From Heliopora coerulea (Eukaryota; Cnidaria; Anthozoa; Scleralcyonacea; Helioporidae): a DNA stretch of 64,000 nucleotides. The translations under genes were made by a program, and so were the position numbers. The notes under the pieces were generated by a model. It worked only from the letters and a program-made list of their open reading frames with translations. It searched no databases and was not told where the DNA came from. The first letter of the stretch is position 1; every line of letters begins with the position of its first letter. The stretch is from contig JASJOG010000043.1 of assembly GCA_030142905.1 (NCBI GenBank), positions 1,052,001 through 1,116,000 on the forward strand. The letters are read 5' to 3'. Shown here in pieces: positions 23,790-35,700 of this stretch.

Positions 23790-26700
23790 CCAACAGAATG
23801 TAACCGAAAAGCTACACAAGTGACTTGAATAAGTAGAACGCTCGATACCATTACCGGTAGAGCGAAAATGACACAAATAGAGACAAATGTTTAGCTGTCG
23901 CTACCCCGAGTTTCACGCGCTCTGGCGATCATCAGGCAACTGACAGATTGTTTAATTATTCAGGCAATAAACACTACTGAAATATGATCTATGTTATAGG
24001 TTTTGTTAGGTGAACACATTTGGTGAAAAGTTTTGAGCGTCTGTTTATTAAGTTCTTCCTGATAGGGGACCTAGGACTGAGTTCCTATCAGCGAAAAAGT
24101 CTAGCCGTAATCCTAACATAAGTTCTAACCTCCGTCTTAACAAAAGCCCATACTATAACCAACTAAAAAGAAGTGAAAAGTGTAAGAGGTAATATAGAAA
24201 CGATACATCCGACCAAGACTCAAACTTGCCATATTTTCGACACAAGCCCGACGTAGTAACCAACTGGACCAAGCAGCATGCTACACCACAATCAATTTTT
24301 AAAATGTATTTAAAGTGCTTTTTTATTCATGAATAATTCTGAACTCAATCCGGACTATTCTCTCGATATAGACTTTCCGAGTATCACCGAGGGCCATGAC
24401 TCAAACTCCAAAGGAATGCCATGTTCTTCTTGGATTTCCATAAAAATAATTGACGATAAACTCCATACGCATGCAGACATAGTCCAACTGAATCTATCAG
24501 AGGGCTTGAACGTTTGGAATTAAGATTCTCAAATACAGTAACTATTCTTCAATCTTGGAGTTATGCGCGGCAATAAAAAAACAACGACTGAGGAGTAGTT
24601 GTTTTGGGAGGAGCCAACTAAGAGTTCGTATTGTGCGCAGAAAAATTATTTGCATTTCTCTCCAAGATCAAACTTTGAGGAGGTTTGGTCTTTTACTTTT
24701 GCACTAAAGATTAAAAAGGAGTGTGCAGTTTTCCTTAGTTTGCCTCAAGCGATCTGCAAATTGATTATTCAAACGATGAAATCGAACCCAGGAAAGTATA
24801 GGGCATTTTTCACGTTAAAATTATTGGTCGTTATGCTCCCTAGGAACGTTTTTCAAGCTTGTTTCTTGGAAACTTTAATAAAAATGTATTTCATACTGTG
24901 AATTACCAAATCCTATAAAAGAACGATAGCATATCTAGCATAATCATTTTTTTTTACCTGATTCAAGGTAACGAACTCGCAGTCAATTCCCACAAGATAA
25001 CCTTCTTCGGGTACTTCTGAGAGATCCAATGGAGTGAATATCCGCTGGCTAGGTTGACTGCTTAATCGTGATAACGAAAAATCGCCCAGAATAATCTTTT
25101 GATCAATGGTACGGCTGACTAGGGAAACGTAAAGTTAAGTTTGGTAAATTAACGACAGCTACACCAAGAAGAGAAAGCTCGGGTTAAACACGCCGGACTT
25201 TATAGAAGCAACAACAGCTCGAACTAAAATTAAACAAATACAACATTTAACGGACCAATGGGCAGAAACATTTAAGTTAAATGTGAGAAGACAGAGAGAT
25301 AAAATTAACTGAACCGGTTATATGTCAAACTAGCATACATTAGGGCCATTTCTCACCAAACCTTCAATAAAAGTTCCTTGACTCAAGTAGACTGTTGCAA
25401 TAGGTCTCTCAGAGAATCATGTAATTGTGTAACCTCAACCCAACAAATCCATGAGTTTTCGAAAAAGTAATCTCCTAGACGATTTATATTTTGCCTCTGA
25501 GAAGAGCTTCTATCTAGTTATTCATTTGTAGCTACACAGCATTTCAATTAAGACGACCCAGTGTACCACAGTAACCTTTAACATTTCCAAATAATATTAT
25601 CTTTCTGTTATTTTACCTGTAAGATCATATTTATTTTTGATATCACGACGGACGAACTGAAGAATGCAAGGAGTCTTCCATGTTAAATCAAATTCGACTG
25701 CCTGATCCTGTAAAAAAACGAAATTATTCCTGTCAGATATCAAAAACCTTGCAGTCCAACGTTTACAAAATGGAATAATTCTTGAGTTTGGACTTGTTAA
25801 CCCTGTCGGGTCGACACCCGACTTTGGTATTTTACTCTGGCTAACGCCAGACTATTTACTCATCAAGGGGAGACCCCTTGGACAGGAAACGGTTAAACAT
25901 CCTTGAATCCAAGGCTTTGTCGTGTTCAGGGTATTAACTTGCGAAGTTGATAACGAGTACAGAGATGAGAAGTCAGTGAATAGCAATAAAATTTCAAGAT
26001 GTTCAAGAACTACCTCGGTAATTTCATAAACGGCAAAATCATTGAAAAGGTACCAGTCGCTCTGGCCTTCCTAAAAGTTAGAACAAGTATGTCGAGGTAA
26101 GGACTATGGCTAAATCTAACAGTATACTTAATGGAACATTATCTGAACGACTGAATATTAATAATATAAATATATGAGAAACTGTAGAAACATGATATGA
26201 ATTCACATACACCTATGAATATAAGCAGTCAACCGATTTTTCTGGAAATTATCCCACATAAACACAAAACATCACAGAAGTTAAGCAATTAATAACGTAA
26301 TATTAAATCATTATTATTCGGCTGAGCTCGTTTTTCGGTCGGTACGCAAAATGGGACATCATGATTGGTTGCTGTAAGGTCCCAGATTTTACGATATTGG
26401 ACCGGTCCAATGAGTTCTTTGCTCCGGGCCGGTGAGTTTCGGCGGGAAAACTTTGAGCTGGTTTCAATGAAATTTAAGGAGAATTACGTGTTTGCATCGA
26501 GAAATTCACAACAATAAAATGTCCTGGGACATTGGTGCTGCTTTTGTTCAAAGTTAATGGTACAAAATAACGATAGATGAATGTTTAATTGGCAGAAACA
26601 AGAAGCAAGACGAACCACTTACGAGGTGAAGTAAACAGCAACATCTGAAGTAAAAGTCCCAGTTGAATATTGGAAAGAAAACCAACCAAAAAGCCATATA

Positions 26701-29700
26701 ATAAATTCTTTGTTAACTTCATTTGTTCGGTCCGTAGTGGAAAGTATTTGCTTGCAGGTTTTTTGCATAGATCTCGCTCCTTCATGGCTAGTTCTGTACG
26801 AAAATCTGAGAAAACTTTCCCGTGCGGACCTCGCTAGCGGTTTATAAGTATTTATTAAGTGTTTATTATTTACTAGTAGTTGACCTATGGTGACTGAGGT
26901 CTGTACAGGTGAAATACCGATGTTAGTCCGTGCGGGCCCATATGAGTGCAGTGAGTCAAGGTCCGTACTACTTAGAACGTTCCTAGGTTTCGCTAATACA
27001 GACCGGGTCCAGAAGTAGGGTCCACGACTTTAATGTCTGGGAGTATAAAAATGGCCATAACTACCCTAAAATATGTATTTATTGGCGTTCTCATGTAACG
27101 CTTATTTCTTCCCATGCGAAAGGCACGCATACCATTTTCTCATCGCGGTAGGAGTGATCAGCTTTCACCATAGCCACGAGATTCCCAGGTGAATTAAAAT
27201 CTTGTACATGAGCCACCGAGGATTTCAAGTCATAAATAATACCATCTTGTTCGGTGGAACTGCTTTCAGCGACCTACCACATGCACAAACATGAAAAAAA
27301 GTAAAAAAAAAAAAAAACAAAACAAGAAAGACAAAAAGAAAAGAAACACCAAAAATATTGACTTCGGGAAAAACATGGGTACATACGAAGAACAAACAGC
27401 TCGCTTGCATAATCAGTATTCCTAAGTGAATTTCATATGTTCCACTTCTTCCTATGTCCTACTTACCATATCTGTGCAACTTAACGTCCCATCTTCGGCC
27501 AATTTCAGTTTAATAGACATTGGAACCCACGTGAACTTGCGATCTTCTTCCAGGTTCCCGACACTCAATAAAGTAATAATAATGTGTCCTTGTTATTCAT
27601 CGTATGTCAATTGACCAACTACTGAAGGGTCCGTTTACTGTTGCTGTTTTGTCTTGGCATTGACATCTTGGAACATGTGTTAAACTGACGAGAGCATCAA
27701 TGACAAATTTAAGCAAATCGTTAGCGGATATCTTGCTGCATAGACTGTTATGGGTTTATTGCGTACGCCAGAATGACAATTCCAACTTACAAAATTGCAC
27801 GTGTAGACAGCCCTGAAGATTCCATACAAATATGTCTCTTCTACCAGCTACGACATTAATTTATGAGAACGTCCTACCCTCGACCTTTCATTCTTAACAG
27901 TTAAACAAAACCAAGTGAACTTCAACGATATTTATCATGTAGTTTTCGTTTCTCAACTCCATTATTCTGCTGAGAGATATATAAGGCCAATCAATCCGCG
28001 GCAGCTAATACTATAGCACAACACCAAACGAGCTACAGAACTATACTGTGACGATCCAAGCCGCAACCTTCACTGCTCAAGCGGTTATAGTCTGGCATAG
28101 AACAGGGACGGCGGAGCGGAATTACGAGTGGGGGTGCTTGAAATAAAAATACAGCATTTTTTATGCTTCTCTTGGAAATTTCACAACAAGTGTTTTAAAG
28201 CGTAGTTGTTTCAACATTACATTTGGAAAAAAGTGGGGGGCTACAGCCCCCACAGCCCCCCGGCTCCGCCGTCCCTGTAGAACTCTGTCGACCCAGCTGC
28301 ATTTCCGTCCAACCTCCAACATTTATTCCTGCACGCCTAACACTCCACCGATAAATAAAAACAACTTCTCTTCTTATTGTTTACATAGCGTGACTTACTC
28401 TCCTTCGTTGGTCTCTGGTTGCTTCTCGTTATCCTTGCTGTGCCAAAAGTTACATCCAGCTCTTGTGCAAACATCTCCGAAGCGGCAAGGAATAGCAGAA
28501 GGCGTCTGTGCAGTCTGGGAAACTTCCTTGCTTTCCGATTCACTTAGCTGGAAAAGAAATCGATAAGCCAAGAAGCGTCTTCGACTACGAATTTTGCACC
28601 TTAAATTCCAGTTTGGGTTTCATAACTTACTTTTAAGCTTCCATTTGAATCAATTTCAAAACAAAAAACAGCCATGCTTATTACACCTCCGTAACTACGT
28701 GTGTATTTAAGTTCAAAAGCCGCCACTTAAACCATGAAACAATTGCATGCAAGAAAGCTATATTACTCAATAATCAGTCCTTTGCTTATCATTGTCTGCG
28801 TCCATAAGAATTGCCGTCTTTTTTGACCAACTAAAGTTCCTAATAATTCCCTCAAATGGGTTTACACTGCAGATAAGTCTCTGTAAGTTACATTAGCAAA
28901 AAAATTTCCTTCAAACATACTTTCTTCAATTTATTATTCCAAAATTCCTTATGTTTGCTCACGTCAACCTGGCAATTGATGGTCAGCACATCTGGCAAAC
29001 GTTTGAGCTTCTTGCTATGAATCTAAAATAGAATTCAAAAGTTAAATGGCCTCGCACACTCTCGACTTTCTTAACCGCAAAAACTTTCTAAATCATGATT
29101 AGGATTGTAACTATTGAATGCGCCGGCAATCACTTGTACCAAGTGCAAAATACTTTTTTGAGTTGAAACGTAGATTAGCATTCGCTTTTACAGTACCATG
29201 CATCTTATAAGGTTTCGGCATATTCTAAGAACTGTGCTATTTTAAGGATAGAAGAAGCAGTAGTCATGATTTTCATTGGAGGTACAGCATTACTACCGTA
29301 GGTTGGAACTTGTTGCAGTTTTCACACCATGCCGGGCTGGTTTGTACACCAAGTAAACTGGATTGCAACACGGTTACAAAACTGACAGGTTCACCGTTTT
29401 CTGAAACAATAAAGAAGCAAGCTTAGCTACAGAGTTTATTCACGTTGATAATTTGAAAATCAAACAATTTTTTCACGATCCATAGTTCGTAGCATGTCAT
29501 GCCCTGTCCTTAAGTTAAAATGTGAAATGATTATCTCAAACATTTTGTTAATCTGGGAGGCTTCTGATGGCATTGTCCGCAAAGACATATATGGGTCAAG
29601 TGCAGATTAGCGGATTCGCTTGGATTAATTACACAATCGCGGGTCCAGCTAAACGAAACCTAATCCTAATCCTAATCCTAATCCTAACCTTAACCGTACC

Positions 29701-32700
29701 TCTAACCCTAACCCTAACCCTAACCCTAACCCTAACCCCTAACCCCTAACCCCTAACCCTAACCCTAACCCTAAACCTAACCGTAATCCTAACCGTAATC
29801 CTAACCCTAACCCAACCCTAACCTAACCCTAACCCTAACCCTAACCCTAACCCTAACCCTCAACCTAACCTTAACCGTAAACCTATCCCCAAATCTAAGC
29901 CTTAAAGGTCAGCGGGTTTTCTGCGTTAGCTAAACTGCCCTCTCGTCGCAGATGTTAATGATCATGACAAGAATGTTATTTGTGGGAGCTTGGTGTGATT
30001 AAAAATGACGATAACGATGACGACAAAGGTCGTCAGAAACTAAGGTTCAACCTACGGTGCTCCGTCGCCTCAGGATACGCCAAAGCCGTAAGTAAAGTAA
30101 AATCATCTCGTTTCGACTCTCTTCCGCACTGACTACATTCACTCGTTCGCTGGACTTTGGAACCAAACAACGACTCAATAACAGAGGTGACCCTATAAGT
30201 TAATAAATAAAATGTATTATAAATGTGAGTTAACCATAACGACAACTAACCGTAAGTGATTATTTATATGTACTGTTGAACCTTATGAATTATCTAAGCT
30301 GTTCTCCCTAGAGGTCCAATTAGGGCCAGCCCTTCATAGGTCCAGTCATACGACAAGAAAACCAGAATACCCGGAATAAACCTTCGATACTTGCTAAAGT
30401 TAAACTGGACAACACGCTTCTCACATGTGACCAAGATAACTTTAGAAGGACAACTGCACGAGCCGAATTCGAGTCCTACTCAGACTGTGCCACCAATATC
30501 CGGAATAAAAACTACGAACACCTTATTTCCTCACGTAAAAAACCTCTCACCTTTTTTCTTCTTTTGTTTCCACATTTCCTTCACATTGTACTTCAGTATC
30601 CTGTAACAGTATAACAAGTGACAGATCATGCACGTGAAGTGGTACTTTATCAGATATCAGAAGTTGTTTTTGACGAACTTTGAGGTTCAATATGTGATGC
30701 ATTTCGGAGTATTTTTCCCTCGATGAATTATCATCACACGGGAATACGCCAAGCGAGGGTAAAATAACCAGTTTTTGGTTCACGTATTGGTCTATCCGTT
30801 TGTCTGTCTACCATGGGAGGATGTGGTGCATGAGGCGCGTGTGCTCTCTCAGAGAAGCCTTTGGCAATGATCTTTTACTTTACGTCGACATTAAGACCAG
30901 CTGAATTATTACATGTACCTCGCGCACATACAAACTGGGTACGACTGCCGGCATTTAATACCCATACCCGATGTAGTTGCTGTAAAACGAATCTTTGCCA
31001 GCTTTGGATCAACCGAGGATAGTTGACTCGCCCCAGAGACTCGTCAGTGTCAGGAAGTAAGAGACCAAGAGCGGAGGCCTCAGGCAAGGTACGAAATGCG
31101 CGAAGGAAGTTGCTGGCCTGTGTAAAAGAAAAAATGGAGATATGCTGTGACGAAAATGTGAGAACATATGAAGGGACGATAGAAAAAAATACATAATAAA
31201 AACTTGAAAGATATTTAGATGATAGCAAACAAAATTTTGTCTTGTTAGTGATCAATAACTGTGTTTACTAAGTAACTTTCGAGAGTGATCGACCGTGGAC
31301 ACAATGCTTCGTGTTATCCTGCTGGATGACAAGATTGATAACAGAAAATGAGATCTTAATAATTTAGGTATGAATCAAAATCACGATTGAATAATTAATT
31401 GCCCATCAGAATATTTTGAGTGAATACTCAATAGTACGAATGATTAGTTTTATAAACCAATGCCAGTTGACAATTTAAAGTAATAGAGTAGAAAACATAC
31501 TCCAAGTAGAATCATCTCGAGAACTCAAGATATGAGTAAATGGAAGGCGGGAACAAAACTGGTAATATTTCGGCTTTATTGCAATCATCAGGTTTATCAT
31601 CAGGTTTGATAATGACTTTGTAATAAAGCCGAAATATTACCAGTTTAGTTCCCGTCTTGCATTTACTCATATCTTGAGTTCTCAAGATGATTCTATTCGG
31701 AGTATGTTTTCTACTCTATTAGTTTCACAAGATCGTAATAATTCACCAAGTTTTTTTCAATCAAACTACTTTCTACTCGTGGAAATAGTCAAAAGATGCA
31801 GGGGACCGTCGAAACTTAGGACAGAAAATGCTTACATCTCGAGTGAATACTCTTGGTCGCGGTGAAACGTTTTAATTCTAAGAAGTGTCTTTCTTGAAAC
31901 GTCAGTGAGGGAATCTACCTTATTAAAAAGCATTTGACGACTTAGCCCACCTGACAAGTCTGTCCGGACGATTTATCCAACATGTCGAACAGAAAACCCA
32001 TTTCGCAGGCCAAACAGAACTCCTTTTTGCACAAATGGTTTTGTAAGGAAATTTTGAGGGGTTCCAGGAAGTAAAACGCCTAGACAAAAACAATTAGAGA
32101 GTAAATAAACGTTTGAAAAAGTAAAAAGTTATCAACAGCCTTTTTGAAAAAATCAAAATTTTGACTGCGGGCAAATAAAACCTGAACACAGTTGTCTAAC
32201 GGAGCAACTGCCTTAAAATATAATTTCGAACCCATAAGCCGAATTACTCTAGACTTTTTTTGGAGTGTATGAAACCAGATACTGCTTTTAACTCAACCTA
32301 AAATAAGTGACCCCATGCCATTTAACCATACTAACTTTATTGCAGTTGTAAAATATTTTCAGTTACAAAACCAAGCCATCGTTTCAACAGTTTAACAATA
32401 AGAAAGGCGTGTTAAATCTTACCTGAAGCATAGAGTTGCAATAAGCATTCGGAATGTGTATTTCCAACCCAGCAAACGGCGTCTTGTTGTAGTGTTGAAA
32501 ATTAAAATCATCAACGCCTATCGAAGACGTGAATGAGACACAATGAAGAAAAGCATCGTGACTTAATTCATCCTTAATCTATAAATTTGACTTGTTTTTC
32601 AACAATCAGCCTACCTAGCTTTGAGTACCTCATCTCCACACGCCGGTACATCTTCGGAACCACTGATGAAAACGGATTCTGTTCTGAAGTTAAAACAAAA

Positions 32701-35700
32701 TATTCCTTAGTATAATACGAATAACACTTTATTATCAGATATCGTGTTGTAGTCGTTATCACAATTACTTCAAAGCTGGAGACCCAGGTTCAATCTCTTG
32801 TCGGAACACTACTTGAAGTTTTAAAATAATTGAGGAAAAAGTACTTTGCATCAATATTAGTAAATAGTAAGACGTTCACGTCTTCACTTATAGCGAGGCT
32901 AAATTATAGATCATTAGGTCCCTTGTAACTGGGCATCTTGCCTGTTGCGAATATCGGTCCGTTGAAATGAGAAGGTTGGATAAATCGTAAATCTATATGT
33001 ATTTACATCTCCATAGTCATGGTTCACGGTTTAGTTTACATTGCATGGTACTGGTTTCACGATCTACAAAACTTACCACGATTCATTGGGGATTCTGGGA
33101 CTCCACGCTTTTCTTTAGCATTTCTAAGCCAGCTGTCAGGAACCTGATAAGACATATGAAAACACAAATAAAGAACTAAGCAAATAAAATGAACGGTCGG
33201 GCGGCTGGGGAGAACAAAGAAAAGATCAACAAATGGAAGATAAGAGGAATAAACGAACGAAAAGATGAATAGACGGATAAAACGAAATTAATGAAGAAAA
33301 AACGAACAGGACAAACAAAACAAATGGACGGAAGACGATATAAACGGTTTGAAGAAGAGTTGAACGTGAGCAAGAAGAGACGAACAGACAGAAGGAGAGA
33401 AAAACGGACTGAAAACGAGACAAAAGAAAGGAAGAAAAGACAAACAGAATGAAGTACATACGAATGGACTAAAGAAGAGACGAATGGAGTGAAGAAGAGG
33501 CGAACGAACGGAAGAAGACGCAAACGGATATAAAAAGAGATGATGGAAAAAACAAACGGAAATATAATAAGACAAACACTCGTGGACAGATGAAAAAATT
33601 TCCGGACGAACGAATCAAAAAACGAATGATCGAACAAACTGACAGAGAGTTGTATTCTATGGTGATAATAAAAGGTTATTTCATTTACCTGGTTACGAAG
33701 TCGGTTTCCGGGATTAGGAGCATGACCAATAAAATCTTTCACAACCATAGTACGTAGAATTTCTGGATCGATCGGTGGGGTACGTCTACAACAAAAGTTC
33801 ACGATAAACAAAATAAGTACCAATCATTCCTGCCTGAGATTATAAATGTAAAATAATAGATCCAAAGAAGCTGCTGCTGACCACAATGACCATATTTTTC
33901 GCGTATATTTACATATTTGTTCACCTGTCCCGTCGTTTCATCAACTTCTTTGGCCAATCAGAAAGCAAAGGTTCTCTGAAAACAGAATATTCAACAGAAA
34001 CCACAATAAGTATTGGTTAATTAGGAACAAAATGTAGAGTTGCGTGCTGTAAACAGACAATATTGCGCTGCAAATAACGAATTTAAGAGAAAGCAAATTC
34101 CGCAAACAGTTTTACAATTGCTCGAGTCACGAGTAAACGACTTGTCGTAATTTCAACACTAATTTACCAATACATATGTCATAATAAAAGGTCATACAGT
34201 TCGTAAAATACCATCCAGGGGGACTGGAGGGACACATAAAATTTCAAAATCTTTTAAGACTGCCCCAATCCCGAAAACCCTGGTGAAATTTCTGTCAGCC
34301 ATGACGAAATAGTCTAGAGAACTGCCGAGACTTCGAATGTAGCATATGCGCTTTCTTTCCTTTTTGTTTCCAATAAAAGGCAATCGTTCATTTCGTGGGT
34401 TACTAATACCTAGGAGAAGAAATGTTTGTGAACACATGTGTTTCTTAAAAAACTGGTAAATGAGGACTGAACCTGCTGTACGGAAGAGGAAAGGAAGAAT
34501 AAGGAATGGCATCGTCATCAATGGCCATTGGATGAACATGTTGGATCTAAAAGTATTTTTAAAATAAAAAATGACCGGTAAATGAAACAAATATGAAACG
34601 AAACTATGTGAAACAAAACAACAAAAAATGAGAGACAGTGACATAAAGTGAAGCTATAAAGTGAATGGTTTGAACCCAGGAATAGCCAATCTAATATAAC
34701 GTAAATTTATACCTCATCTGCGAAATCCGTTTCTCTCGAATACATGTTGTACGCTAGGTGTCCCATCTCGCGGTCGGCCCAGAGGTGAACACAACCTTAA
34801 AAAATGAAAGGGAAGAAATGTCTCTAAACGTCTTTAAAGATAGGTCAACCTTAAAAATTGAAAGGTAAGAGATGTCTGTCTGTACGCAGGTTCGTCCATT
34901 GGTTTCATCTATTTGTTTCACCGGTCAGTCTCATCTCTCTATCACGTCTGTCTACATTTCTGTCTCTCCGCCTGTCCGTCCCACCAGTCTATCAGTCTTT
35001 CGTTTGGTCTTTCTCGCTTGTCTGTCTTTGACGTTTGTCTTGTCCAACTCGGCTGTCTATCTGTCTGCTTGTTTTTCTATCTATCTGTCAGCCCATTTGT
35101 CCGTCTGTCTGTCTATTTGTCATTCAGTCTGTAGATCCGTCTGTCTGTCTGCCTGCCTTTGGTCCATGTCCTTCCTTCTGTCTGAATTCTATCGCTTTGT
35201 CTTTCCTTCTGTCCGTCTATCTATCTCATTCATCTCGTCTGTCCCTCGCGTCCTGCATAGTCGGTCCCGTTTCTCCCGTCACGTCTATCTCTCCCGTTTT
35301 GTCCATAATTTTCTCCCATTTCGTTCCACTTTGTCCGTCTATTTCCTTCCTCTGCCTGCCCCTTAGCCTGAAGGTATCAATCAGTCAATGTGTGTGTCTG
35401 CTTGGCTGAATTTTCCTCTTTTGTACGGCAACCAACTTCCATACAAAGTCTCACCACTTACCCAAAGCCTCTGGAATTTTAATATGACACCCTCTGAAGT
35501 TTATATATTGGATGCATGATAGCTCTCATACATCCAATATATAAACTTCATCTATCATTATCAATATGTAGTGACTTCCGCTTAGGTCGCACATATGTCG
35601 AACTTGCACCTTGGCTCGCCATCTGAGCCTTGGTAGCTCAATGGTTAGAGCGTCTCACCGGTCATCAGAAGGTTGCGGGTTCGAACCCCGTCTGGGGCTC

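Noticed and set aside
33176..33823. 215-residue reverse frame
   Set aside because: Only 33689-33785 is coding (PAN2 exon); the rest is the purine-rich minisatellite read backwards.
34872..35409. Three overlapping plus-strand frames rich in Ser, Cys and Leu
   Set aside because: Low-complexity TCTGTCTGTC repeat with all frames open; no start context, domain or splice sites.
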